From the NCBI RefSeq assembly GCF_028640845.1, contig NC_080539.1:181239459-181303458 (forward strand): a stretch of DNA of 64,000 nt, written 5' to 3'. Position 1 is the first letter of the stretch. Each line of letters begins with the position of its first letter. Source of the DNA: Ahaetulla prasina (Eukaryota > Chordata > Lepidosauria > Squamata > Colubridae). Positions 43,120 to 54,022 of the stretch are shown one piece after another. Both the position numbers and the translations under genes were made by a program. A model generated the notes under the pieces. It searched no databases and was not told where the DNA came from. It saw only the letters and a program-made list of their open reading frames with translations.

Positions 43120-44012
43120 AGGATGAACTGCTGAAAGAGTTCGAGGACGTCTTCCAGGACTGCCTGGTCAAGTACGTGGGGACCCCTATTTCATTTAATT
43201 TAGACCCCCAAGTGGCTCCCATTAGGTTAAAGGCTAGGAGGGTCCCCTTCGCCCTTAAACCCAAGATTGACCGGGAGTTAGACAAACTAGTAAACCAGGG
43301 CATACTAGTCCCCGTCGACCACGCCAAATGGGAGACACCAATCGTGACTCCAGTCAAGCCGGACGGGTCGGTCCGGATTTGCGCTGACTACAAGGCAACG
43401 CTTAACAAAGCATTGCAAAAGAGCGCATACCCCGTTCCCGTAGTGCAACATCTGTTGCACTCATTGGGACAAGGGCAGGTCTTCGCCAAATTCAATTTGG
43501 CCCAAGCCTACCAACAACTGCCCGTAGACGATGACACAGCCGAGGCGCAGACAATCGTAACACATCGAGGCGCATTCAAATGCACTCAAATCCAGTTTGG
43601 AGTCAGCGTAGCCCCAGGGTTGTTCCAAAATCTAATGGAACGTCTATTACAGGGAATACCGGGGGTCGTACCATATTTTGACTACGTACTAGTTTCAGCA
43701 GAGAACCTAGAAGAATTGGGGACCAAACTACGGAAAGTTTTGGGCATTTTCAGGTCTGCTGGACTTAAGGTCAAACTCAACAAATGCCAGATAGGAGTTG
43801 AGTCAGTAGAATTCCTGGGGTACCAAATAGACAGAGAAGGAATCCACCCCACGGAGAGCAAAGTGCGAGCCATCAGGAAGGCTCCGGCTCCCAAAAATAA
43901 GGCTGAGTTACAGGCATTTTTGGGGCTTGTGAATTTTTACACGGTCTTCTTGCGAAATAAGGCAACAGTAGCAGAGCTGCTGCACAAGCTATTAGCAAAA
44001 AAGACTGTTTGA
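43092..44012 (+). pseudogene. Reverse transcriptase, Gypsy element 1
   Basis: Open from the frameshift point to a TGA at 44010-44012. Fingers and palm are recognisable: ETPIVTPVKPDGSVRICADY, then FNLAQAYQQLP, GVSVAPGLFQNLMERLLQG and PYFDYVLVSAEN. Two of the three catalytic aspartates are lost: motif A has Asn (codon 43494-43496) where element 2 has Asp, and the YxDD-type box reads FDY (Tyr codon 43683-43685) where element 2 has FDD. The TGA replaces a Trp codon of element 2 at the start of RNase H. The enzyme is dead even apart from the frame breaks. Confidence 0.94.
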
Positions 44013-45542
44013 TCGTGGGGCAAGGCTGAGGCTAGGGCATTCGAGGGTGTTAAGAACCTATTGTCCAGTGATAGCCTGCTAATCCAATACAATGGGACAT
44101 TGCCACTAGTGCTAGTCTGCGATGCGTCACCCTACGGGGTAGGGGCTGTCCTCAGCCATAGGTTACTGAACGGATCGGAAGCCCCCATCGCATATTTTTC
44201 CCGTACAATGTCAGCAGCAGAAAGAAACTACAGTCAGCTAGATAGAGAGGCCCTAGCCATAGTTTCGGGAGTTAAAAAATTCCACGAATACTTATTTGGG
44301 CGACAATTCGAAATAGTGACAGACCACAGACCACTATTGGGACTTCTGGCAGGGGACCGTCCAACTCCGGTTGCATTATCACCCAGAATGACCCGTTGGA
44401 CTATTTTCCTGGCAGCATACTCGTACAAATTGTCCCATCGTCCAGGAAAGGATTTAGGACACGCAGACGCTTTGAGTAGATGCCCCTTGCCAGAGACGAT
44501 CGAAGACCCGACCCCGGGGGCACCCATCCTGCTAATTGTCTCTCTAGACTCCGGCCCGGTCACTTCTAAGGAAGTGACTAGAGCATCATACAGAGACGTT
44601 ATTATAAGGACTGTAATCGGATGGGTACAGAGGGGATGGCCAAATACACCGGGAGTTCGCTTCAAGGACTTTACAAAAAAACGATCGGAACTGTCGGTGC
44701 AAGGGGGTTGTCTGTTATGGGGGGATAGAGTGGTTATTCCAGAGAAACTGCGAGAAAATGTGTTGGAACTGTTACATGAGGGGCACCTGGGAATTGTCAG
44801 GATGAAAAGCCTGGCAAGGAGTTATGTGTGGTGGCCACAAATGGATAAAGATATTAGCGATAGGGTAGGAAAATGCCAGGCCTGCCAAGAGTCAAGGCCA
44901 CTACCCCCAACAGCCCCCATAAGAGAGTGGGAGAAACCCCAGGGTCCTTGGTCCAGGATCCATATAGATTTTGCCGGGCCATTCCATGGGCAAACCTTTT
45001 TAATCGTGGTAGACGCATTTTCAAAGTGGTTAGAAATTCTGCTCATGAAATCCACAACAGCCGAAGCTGTAATTACAACGTTGCGGCACCTTTTTGTAAC
45101 ACACGGGTTGCTGGACACTCTGGTGTCCGGCAACGGCCCGCAATTCACGGCTACCCAATTCGAAGGGTACTTAGCAGAAGAGGGCATCCGACATGTCCTC
45201 TTGGCGCCTTTCCACCCGGCGACGAACGGACTTGCAGAAAGATTCGTTCGGAGTGCCAAGGAAGCGCTATCTAGAATCACCCCCGGTGATTGGCAAGCCA
45301 AAATCGACACCTTTCTAGAGGTACAACACAGGACCCCCTGTGTAGCCACAGGGCGCAGCCCATCCGAACTATTAATGGGTCGGAAACTAAGGTGTCCCTT
45401 AGATCGATTGAACCCTACATATTCCCCTGACAAGTACCAAGGCATCCACGAAAAAACCAGGGAAATGACAACGGGTGATTTGGTGTGGGCACATAACTAT
45501 AGTGAAGGCCCAGCATGGCTTAAAGGAAAATCACTGGGGTAA
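44013..45542 (+). pseudogene. RNase H and integrase, Gypsy element 1
   Basis: Same frame as the reverse transcriptase, after the TGA. RNase H: VCDASPYGVGAVLS, QLDREALAIV and VTDHRPLLGLL. Integrase: zinc-binding HEGH...CQACQES, then IHIDFAGPFHGQTF with the first catalytic Asp, and FHPATNGLAERFV with the Glu. The second catalytic Asp is Gly (LVSGNGPQF, codon 45129-45131) where element 2 has Asp. A one-base change near 45525 shifts the frame and ends it at 45542. Confidence 0.94.
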
Positions 45543-45928
45543 CTGGCCCAAAATCATACATAGTGGACCTGGGGGATGGCAGAGTATGGAGGCGCCACAT
45601 AGATCAACTACGTAGAAGGGTACAAAACAAACCAGAAACCGCACAACCAGACTCTGACTACCCAATATTTGAACCAACAGCTAACTTAAACCCGCGGCAA
45701 TCAGAGGACTTATCTGAACTTGGAGAAGTCCAGCGACGCCAACCGGCTCCTCCTGAAGACTGCAGGGACGACTCTGCAAGTAATCCAGGGCCGGAGGGCC
45801 TAGCGGAGGAGCTGGGAGGAACAAACAGTCCCTCCGACCAGCTCGACTTACTCCCAGGGAATGAATCGCGCAGGTCAGAAGGAGTTAGGAGATGCCCTGT
45901 CTACCTGCGTGACTACGTCGAAAAATAA
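45543..45928 (+). pseudogene. Integrase C-terminal tail, Gypsy element 1
   Basis: In the shifted frame the end of Pol continues: DLGDGRVWRRHIDQLRRRVQ (the segment after the GPY/F-like module), a Pro/Glu-rich spacer, and a basic VRRCPVYLRDYVEK terminus that matches the end of element 2. The C-terminal tail helps integrase bind DNA or chromatin. Confidence 0.88.
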
Positions 45929-45967
45929 CATGCAAATTCCATGCAAAGAGGTGGCTCAATGCATTCT

Positions 45968-45980
45968 GGGAGGGGAAGAG
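45968..45980 (+). other. Polypurine tract, Gypsy element 1
   Basis: GGGAGGGGAAGAG directly before the 3' LTR; primes plus-strand synthesis. Confidence 0.85.
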
Positions 45981-46167
45981 TGTTATGTATTTAAACTTTA
46001 GGAGGGAAGTTTGGGTGGGAACAAGCACGTTGCTGATTGGCTGATGCCTCAGCCAAAATAGTATTTAAAGAGGGGTTTTTGCTGTTGGTCTTTTGCTGGG
46101 TCACAATAAACTAAAGAGCTGTTGTCACTCGTGTGGTCTCCTGCCTCGTTATTGCCCAAACCTAACA
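45981..46167 (+). repeat. 3' LTR, Gypsy element 1
   Basis: Identical to the 5' LTR except CG/TG and CA/CG differences and one extra G (aaatagtatt versus aaatatatt). Both substitutions fit decay of methylated CpG. Confidence 0.95.
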
Positions 46168-46227
46168 TTCTCTACTTCATTGTTCCAAATGGAGTGACAT
46201 GTGGGCAGTGATAGGCATGCCTTGGTA

Positions 46228-46756
46228 TGCCCATGTTTGCTTCGCCAGTTGCACTGGTCACCAGTATGGTTCCAGGTACAATTCAAGGGGCTAATTATTA
46301 TTTATAAGCCCATTCTGGCACATGGCTTGGTAACTTGTGGGACTGCTGACTCCCATGGTTTCTGCTCAGTCAATATATAGGCCGACAGAGTTGGCGTGGC
46401 TGGGTCCCTTTGATGGTGGTCTTTGAAAGTACCATCTTTCAGGACCCAGGAAGGGTGCCTTTCCTGTCACAGCACTGCCCCTTGGAATGAGGACCCCCTC
46501 AAACCCGTATGGCTCCCACCTGGTGCAGTTCCAGAAGGCTGTTCTGGCTAAACAGTCAGGCTAAACACCTGGCTGTTTTCCCAGGCCATTGGGAAGGATG
46601 GAAAGAGTCCCTTTCGTCATTGTTGAGTGGCCTGATTTCCAGCTGGTTTATTCATTCTATATTGAGTTATTTAATTTTTAATCTATGTTGCTATATTGTG
46701 AGCTGCACAGAATCATTTGGGAGTCAGATGGTGCCTGAATTAAATAAATACGACTC
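46228..46756 (+). mobile_element. Eroded L2-type LINE 3' end
   Basis: Reads LHWSPVWFQVQFKGLIIIYK at the start, parallel to LHWLPVVFRVRFKVLVTTFK of copy A. It then has broken C-terminal pieces and ends gtgagctgcacagaatcatttggg ... gaattaaataaata-like, a decayed L2 hairpin and tail. Gypsy element 1 lies just upstream. Confidence 0.65.
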
Positions 46757-48680
46757 TTAGTTCTGCCACTGGCGTTTCTTAGACCAGTTGAGAGATTCTT
46801 TAAAGAAACAGAAAACCCATTATCATCCAACTTTAAAGTCCATCTCCTTTGCTTCAATAACACAGATAGGAATTCCAGATTTCTACTACAGAGAAAATAT
46901 AGATTTCAGTATTGAAACATGTTCAACTTATTTTTCAGGTCACTGTGCCTGTAAGTAAAATAATTTACAGTAAAAGGTGATGTCTATAACTCTTGCATAA
47001 AAGCATCCAAACAAAAATCAGATTCTTAACATTTGCAGCATTTTTTTGGAATAAAACTCTTAAGTTTAGCATGGGGATTCTGAAATCAATGTGACAAACT
47101 ATTCCTAGCCTAATAATTTTAATGGATCTTCTCTACTAGACTCATTTCCCTGAGATTAACCCCAAATTTAAATTTGACTGCAGTTTGAGCCAGGATCTTT
47201 ACACCATAAAATCTTTAAAATCTATTTTTAATTTTACAATTATGAAGACTTTTCTCCATTGCCTTGCATAACTCATTCCTTTGTTAATCATCTAAATCTC
47301 CCCCCTCCCCATTATTTTGCAAGCACTTTGGAGACAAATATGCCTTATAAACAAGTTGATTCTACTCCATTTTACTCAAATAAAAACAAGCATCAAAGCA
47401 AATTTAGAATTTTCAATTTAGACACATCATCATCATCATCATCATCATCAACATCTGAGGAATTTGGCAAGAAACTGAACATGTTTGATAAATTAATTGT
47501 ATTGCCTTATGGAAGCAGTATCTGATATTTCTAACTATATACAATCCATCTCTCATGAAGAGGCCAATCTCATTACTGCTTGGAAGAAACATTACACAAA
47601 TGTGATGGTTCATTTTCAGAAACATATGGCAATCACAGTTCCCAGCATTAGTCACCAAAATGATTAATCAGAAGCTTAAAGGTTCAGATGCATAGACTTC
47701 TATGTTAATTTCCCTTGCTTGCATGCATAAAGCAGAACCAAAAAAAAAACTCTGGAAAGAGTTCTCCACAGTGATGTTTGTTCCAATACTGTCTCTTTTT
47801 AAGGCTCTAACAGTCATGTATTTATTTGAAACCAACAATAAAATATGTACCAGCTCACTAAATCCCAAGGAGGCCCTTGGGCTTGTTTGTCCTCATCGCA
47901 CAATAAATCACAATGGCAATAAAGGGAGTTCAGCAGCTTAACTAATCTTCCTGTGGAAATCCACCAAATGGCTCCTGGACATACTTACAGGACACCTGCC
48001 AAATACCAGGAGTTTACCAGAGAATCTATAGATCCCTTTCTGCATGTTATAAAGATTCCATGAACCCAACACAGTCTATATTTAAGGCATTAATACATCA
48101 AAGCTCACAAGGTATTTTCAGTATATTGTTTCTGAAGCTTTTCTTGTCTCAATATTTATACTGGCATACTACCAACCGTATGAGGATTACTTCACTATTC
48201 ATTAACAATAAACACAGTGGAAGTAATAGGATTCAAGTATGGTCCAGTATGACCAAATTATGTTCCATGGGGAGGTGAATGCAGATTTCTAATTATTTTT
48301 GCAAATACATACTTTCTGAATTCATTTGTATTGTACTTTTGATGTAACAAGCATTTTTATGCGGTTTCAAAAAAAGTGAGCAAATGTTTTATTGCAAAAT
48401 TTGTTTCAAAAGTGAAGCCAATGAAACTTCAGCAAGAAAAAAACATATGGAGCTTTAACATGCTATTCTTTTAAGTTTCCATGGTAGAAGCTAGGAAAAT
48501 AATTCTACCACCAACAAGTTGAAGCCATTGGAATCGAGGAACACCAAGCAATTTTGTTCACGGAGTTCAAGCATTACTTCTTCAGCAGTTGCACTGGCTG
48601 CTACTGTTATAAAACATTTGCTCTTTTAATAGTTATGATTCTGAGGTGGGAGAAGACTCATGGTGATGTGAAGCCTAAGG
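46757..48680. other. Unannotated DNA
   Basis: No coding exon or repeat family recognised. Includes a short microsatellite at 47424-47451. Confidence 0.4.
47424..47451. repeat. (CAT)n microsatellite
   Basis: Nine CAT units; encodes the chance poly-Ser and poly-Met frames there. Confidence 0.9.
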
Positions 48681-48689
48681 GCACAAATT

Positions 48690-49027
48690 GTTTAGAAATT
48701 TGGAAGAGAGAGGAGTCTTTTGTAAGAACAACCACAACAAAAACTCTTTGTCAGCCCTGGAGGCCATCTTTTTCTTTGGAACTTCAGGGCTGCCACACTT
48801 AGTACTGTGGGGAACTGAGAGAGTGGATTGCATAGAGTGCTGAAGATATTTAGCCATAATAACGTTCCTTTCTCTGAGACTCAAGGACATTCAGCCTGCA
48901 CCTGGAGTGGCGTGACTGGGAGGCATCTCTAGTTGGGATGGTGCATTGATTGGACCATCTGATGGACATGTGGGTACAGGGGAAGGGACTTGGACTTTCT
49001 TTTGGGTGGGCAAAACTTGGAAGCTTT
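48690..49027 (-). mobile_element. Gypsy relic fragment, inverted copy of 54.36-54.62 kb
   Basis: On the minus strand: CTGAAAGCTTCCAAG, CACCCAAAAGAAAGTCCAAG, CCATCCCAACTAGAGATGCC and CTCTGAGAAAGGAACG-type sequence. This parallels 54359-54615 over about 255 bases with small indels. It belongs to the same old Gypsy family, from the spacer after protease. Confidence 0.7.
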
Positions 49028-49029
49028 CA

Positions 49030-51003
49030 GAAACTTTAAGAGAACTAATTTCAATAAACTTAGAGAGAGCTTGGGAAGGATTCCATGGATGAGAATCCTT
49101 AAGGGGAAAACAACTCAAGAAGCTTGGGAAATTTTGAAAAGTGAGATTATAAAAGCCCAGTGTAGCACAATACCAATGAAAAAGAAAAATAACAGTTCTC
49201 AAAAGAAACCAGCATGGCTGCATAAAGAATGCTCTGACAAATTGAAAGACAAAAAGTATAAAAAGTAGAAAGAGGGGCAAATAACTAAGGCAGAATATCA
49301 GCAAATAGCCCGAGCCTGTAAAGATGAAGTAAGGAAAGCTAAGGCTCACAATGAAAAAAGGCTTGTGACAAAAGTAAAAAAATAACAAAAAAAGTTTTTT
49401 CCAACATGTTAAAAACAAGAAAAAGGTCAAGGAAACAATTGGCCCATTGCTGGGAGAAAGTGGCAAGAAAGTGAAAAGCAACAGGGAGAAAGCAAAACTA
49501 CTTAATTCTTTTTTTGCATCTGTTTTTACACAAAAGGAAAAAAACAGTCCAACCTATCAAAAACAGCACCACACAAAAACAGATTAGGAGCACAAGTTAA
49601 AATAGTAAAGAAAATGGTAACTGAGCACCTGTCTACCCTAGACGAGTTCAAATCACCAGGACCGGATGGATTACACCCCAAGGTTCTGAAGGAACTGGCA
49701 GACAAGATCTCAGAACCACTGAACCATATCTTTCAAAGATCCTGGAGCACAGGGGAACTGCCAGAGGACTGGAAAAGAGCTGATGTAGTTCCCATCTTCA
49801 AAAAAGGGGGAAAAATAAATCCAGGAAACTACAGACCTATCAGCCTGACCTCAATATCAGGGAAGATTCTGGAAAAGATAATCAAGCAGTGAATCACCAA
49901 ACGCCTAGAAGCAAACAAAGTAATAACCAAAAGCCAACATGGGTTTGTCAAAAACAGACCTTTGACAAGGTGACAAAATTAGTAGACTAGAGGAATACTG
50001 TCCATATAATTTACTTGGACTTCAGTAAAGCATTTGATAAAGTAGACCATAACCTACTACTAGATAAAGTAGAAAAATGTGGGTTAGACAGCATCACCAC
50101 CAGATGGATATGTAATTGGCTGACCAACCACAGTCAGCATGTAGCGCTCAATAGAACTGCATCTACATGGAGGGAAGTATGCAATGTACTATCCCAAGGC
50201 TCTGTTTTAGGCCCAGTACTCTTCAACATCTTCATCAATGACTTGGACAAGGGGATAGATGGGGAACTCATCAAATTTGCGGATGACACCAAACTGGCAG
50301 GAATAGCCAACATTCCAGAAGATAGGCTTAAGATACAGAAGGATCTTGAACATTGGGTGCTATCTAACAAAATGAAATTCAATGGTGAAAAAAGTAAGGT
50401 TCAACATTTAGGCAAGAAAAACAAAATGCACAGGTACAGTGTATGTAGCACCTTGCTCAATAGTAGTAATTGTAATAGGGATCTTGGAGTCCTAGTGGAC
50501 AACCATTTAAATATGAGCCAGCATGTGCAGCAGCTGCCAAAAAAGCCAACACAGTTCTAGGCTGCATAAACTGAGGGGTAGAATCAAGATCACATGAAGT
50601 GTTAATACCACTTTATAATGCCTTAGTAAGGCCACACTTGGAATACTGCATTCAGTTTTGGTTGCCACGATGTAAAAAAGATGTTGAGACTCTTAGAAAG
50701 AGTGCAGAGAAGAGCAACAAAGATGATTAGGGGACTGGAGGCTAGAACATATGAAGAACAGTTGCAGGAACTGGGTATGTCTAGTTTAATGAAAGGAAGG
50801 ACTAGGGGAGTCATGATAGCAGTATTCTGATATCTCAAGGGTTGCCACAAGGAAGAGGGAGTCAAACTATTCTCCAAAGCACCTGAGGGCAGGACAAGAA
50901 GCAATGGGTGGAAACTAATCAAGGAAAGAAGCAACTTAGAACTAAGGAGAAATTTCCTGGCAGTTAGAACAATGAATCAGTGGAACAACTTGCAAGTCTA
51001 GTC
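49030..51003 (+). mobile_element. CR1 LINE, degraded, 5'-truncated
   Basis: Translation in shifting frames follows CR1 pol in order. TTQEAWEILKSEIIKAQ and KKPAWLHKECSDKLK come first (49.1-49.25 kb), then SPGPDGLHPKVLKELADKIS and NYRPISLTSISGKILEKIIK (49.65-49.89 kb). The palm follows (50.0-50.56 kb), then LRRNFLAVRTMNQWNN near the end. It carries several stops (for example the TAG at 49266 and TGA near 49890) and indels. The 3' UTR octamer tail is absent, so the 3' end is also truncated or replaced at about 51003. Confidence 0.88.
50015..50560 (+). pseudogene. CR1 reverse transcriptase palm segment
   Basis: A 181-codon open piece with motif A DFSKAFDKVDHNLLLDK, GSVLGPVLFNIFINDLDKG and the catalytic box IKFADDTKLAG (both aspartates kept). 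DLGVLVDNHLNMSQH follows, and then the frame is lost near 50560. Fingers and thumb lie in other frames on each side. Confidence 0.88.
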
Positions 51004-51139
51004 TAGATTTGGGTTTTCCCAGATGTGCCAATATGACATCTCTAATAAAATGGAAGTTTGAGGAACTTTTAGCTTCAGAGTCTTCTTTCTTAGGGTGATA
51101 CTTGGAACCCTGACATTAACCCGAATCTTCATTAAAACT

Positions 51140-52591
51140 TCAACCAGCTCCTTGATCACTGGGGTGCTGCCTTGGGCCCTGAGCCCTGGGCACCAACCCA
51201 ACACCAGGAGGCATGAAGACTCAGGGAAGGTGGAGGAGAGCAAGGTGACCACTGATGGAACCACTGGCACTGGTTCGATGGTCCACATCAAGACCATCTA
51301 CTCCCCTTCTGAATCTGTGGTGAAGGAGAACACCGACAGGGTACCCAACCCAAAGAGCCAGCACCCTGGCAAGCTGCTCAACTGGATCCCTCTCTGTAGG
51401 GCAAGGCTGCAGGAGCTGCAGCACTCCAGGAGCTGCTGACTGGGATGATGCTGCGGGAACAACAGATGGGAGTAAGCAGAGCAGAGCAGACCCAAGCCCT
51501 CAAATGGAGAGCACTAGGACTGGCCAATCTCAGCAATTCCTAAGAGTGGGGTTTTCCACTGCCGATGCGAAGCCAGTTGCTGGTGGGTCTTCCGGAGCAG
51601 TACAGCCAGCTCAGCATGGGCAGCATTGCACAACCTCCTAGCACCAGCCCACCCAGCTGGATTATGGCTCAGCCCATGTTCACCTTTCTGGGCCAAGGGA
51701 CCGCAGTGGCACTGGAGCATTGGCCTCATTTCACTCAGCACGAAGTAGATCACACCATAGCCTTCCCCATCGGGTCCGGTCTACCAGGATGACAGCTCCT
51801 GTTGGAGTTGGAACTGTGCTGCAGCAAGGTCCATTAAGCCAATCCAGTCTGGTGCTACAAGAGCCACTGTTGGGACTGTTGAGGCCCAACACCATTCCCC
51901 TCAGCAACCTATTCTTTTACCTCAGCCAGGGGTGGGTTCAATACCAATGGACACCAGCTCCAGTCCACCACCAGTGCAAGCCCTGCAGCCAGCCCTGTCC
52001 CTGAAACTGGCCCCACCAGCTGCTCCTCCTCCACAGTTCAGAGTGACGTTTGATGGGACCTCGGGAAAGCTGGCCTAATTTCTCAATAGGGTTTGGTCCC
52101 ACATTGATCGCTACGGTGACCAATACCACATCGATCAGGACATGATTTTGGCAATTGCGAATGGCATGAATGAAGGAGAAGCAGCGGAGTGGATAGCTGA
52201 ACTACATGATGAGGGAGCCCCAGAGCTAGATGATGCAGATGAATTTGTCCAACTGCTCTAAGGCCGAAGCCCAGATCAAAGCCTTGAAGCAAGTGGGCCG
52301 ATCCCCCAAAGAATTAGCATGGGAATTCTGGAGGCTGGCTTTAAAACTGAGGAGATGGCCTGAACACCTCCTCATCTACCAAAGAGGCTCTTGACCCAGA
52401 CTTCAGACAAGCTTGCAGCATCAGGAAAGTTCTGGAGCATATTCAAGCCTGGTATACAACACAGCAGTGGCCGTGGACCTGGAAATCCACCCCCATCGGA
52501 AGCCAACTGCAGAAAAACCAGGAAGAAGACCTCTGAGCTGCCGAACTCCGGTCAAGCCAACTGATGTGCCGCAACCCACGCTGTCTGGGAA
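51140..52591 (+). pseudogene. Gag of the old Gypsy relic
   Basis: An N-terminal Pro/Gln-rich region with many stops is followed near 52035 by FRVTFDGTSGKLA, a stop, FLNRVWSHIDRYGDQYHIDQ and AIANGMNEGEAAEWIAELHD. These parallel the conserved Gag helices of Sushi-ichi-type elements (PFDG..KL..FL, and GEAA.W). Further pieces such as PELDDADEFVQLL and FRQACSIRKVLEHIQAWY lie in shifted frames to 52480. Sushi-type gags are the source of the mammalian RTL/PNMA host genes, but the stops here exclude a domesticated gene. Confidence 0.6.
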
Positions 52592-52599
52592 GATTAAGT

Positions 52600-53474
52600 C
52601 AGGGGTGAAATCTAAAAATTTTCCCTACTGGTTCTGTGGGTCTGGCTTGGTGGTCAGGTGACCAGGTGGGCATGGCCAATAACAATAAATAATAAAAATA
52701 ATAAACAAAGTACACAAAACAATAAGAGGTACCAAAAACCAACTTTCACACTTTACACACACACAACACAACACAATATCACTGACTCACACACAATGTA
52801 AAAGCAGCTACACTTCACCCAAAATGGCCCCTGCAACAAGCAAGAACTTCACACAGCCACAAAAAGCTCAAAAACCAACTTTCACACTTTACACACACAC
52901 AACACAACATAACACAATTGACTCTCTCTCACGCACAAAATGCCACATGCAGCTTTGCGAGATTTTGTGTGTTTGTGTAGTTTAGAGTGAAACACTACAG
53001 AAACACACCAAATCTCAGAAAGCTGCACAAATATTGTGTTTTGTTATTTTATTTTATTTATATTTTTAGATAAAAGCAGCTAAATTTAAAACTTTAACTT
53101 TAAATTGCTATGTCTAAAAAAAATAAAACTCCTAAAAAAACCCCAATTAACTATTTTTTAAAGCTCTCCTCCCCCCTTACTTACCAAATTGTAGGCACAA
53201 GGCAGGCAGATTGAGTTGCTCACCGATGAGATGGATTGCAGGCAGGCAGATTGAATTGCTAGCTGATGCAATTCATTGCAGCAGCTGAAGCAAGGCAGGA
53301 ATAGCGAGTAAGCCCAAAAGAAGCAGGAAGCTGCCAAGTAGGCAAGTGGTGAACGGGTGATTGGGTGGCCATGGGTGGGGGGCCCAGGGATTTTTGCTAC
53401 CGGTTCTCCGAACTACCCACCCCATTGTCACCAGATCGCCCGATCCAGTCTGAACTGGGAGCATTTTACCCCTG
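52600..53474 (-). mobile_element. hAT transposon inserted between Gag core and zinc knuckle
   Basis: Ends CAGGGGTGAAATC and GCATTTTACCCCTG are inverted repeats. A perfect 8-bp duplication gattaagt lies at 52592-52599 and 53475-53482. The far end has the gatttttgctaccggttctc and gcccgatccagtctgaactg features of the common snake hAT. The interior is AC-rich and contains a duplicated block (accaactttcacactttaca at about 52739 and 52875). Confidence 0.9.
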
Positions 53475-53481
53475 GATTAAG

Positions 53482-53581
53482 TGCTACCATTGCGGTCAGC
53501 ATGGGCACAGGGCGTCTGAATGCCTGGCCATGCCCCAGTCCCCCAGGTTTGGACCCCCTCTGCACTGCAGGGAAGAAGGAC
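53482..53581 (+). pseudogene. Zinc knuckle of the old Gypsy relic Gag
   Basis: CYHCGQHGHRASEC (53482-53523) is a perfect CX2CX4HX4C knuckle, the nucleic-acid-binding end of a retroelement Gag. It lies directly after the first hAT and directly before the second. Confidence 0.8.
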
Positions 53582-54014
53582 CAGGGGTGAAATGCTCCCA
53601 GTTTGGATCAGAACACCAGATGTGGTAGCGATGGCGGCAGCTTCGGAGAACCGGTAGCAAAAATCCCTGCCCTCCCCAGCCCATGCCCAGCTGATCCGTG
53701 CGATCATCAGAGGCTTTTTTTTTAACTTTTAAAAGCATTTTTCTTTGGCCAAAAAATGCTTTTAAAAGTAAAAAAAAAATCTCTGATGATTGCACGGCTC
53801 AGCTGAGCTGAAGCGGTTGTAAAAAAATGATTTTAAAAAGTTCTGGCAATCCCAGCTGAGTTGCCTAATAGTCAAAACCTTTTAAAGGCATTTTTTACAA
53901 AAAAATGCTTTTAAAAGTAAAAAAAAAGTTGGCCACGCCCACCCAGTCATGTTACCCCCCCTACCAAGCCACTCCCACAAAACCAGTAGTAACAAATTTT
54001 ACATTTCACTATTG
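53582..54014 (+). mobile_element. Second hAT in the Gypsy relic
   Basis: Starts CAGGGGTGAAATGCTCCCAG and ends ACATTTCACTATTG. A perfect 8-bp duplication agaaggac lies at 53574-53581 and 54015-54022. The interior holds several inverted copies of aaaaatgcttttaaaagt and ends in the gccacgcccacccagtcatg type sequence. Confidence 0.9.
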
Positions 54015-54022
54015 AGAAGGAC

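Larger units (their letters stand above)
41606..46167 (+). mobile_element. Ty3/Gypsy LTR retrotransposon, element 1 (inactive)
   Basis: Complete in structure: LTRs at 41606-41791 and 45981-46167, 5-bp duplication TTCTC on both sides (41601-41605, 46168-46172), primer site, gag, protease, reverse transcriptase, RNase H, integrase and a purine tract. The order PR-RT-RH-IN and the GPY/F-like C-terminus are those of Ty3/Gypsy. No envelope gene. The LTRs differ by two substitutions and one single-base indel, so the insertion is fairly recent, but the coding part is broken several times. Confidence 0.96.

Noticed and set aside
41786..45445. Minus-strand and alternate-frame ORFs over Gypsy element 1
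   Set aside because: Antisense or shifted shadows of gag-pol; the same shadows occur over element 2.
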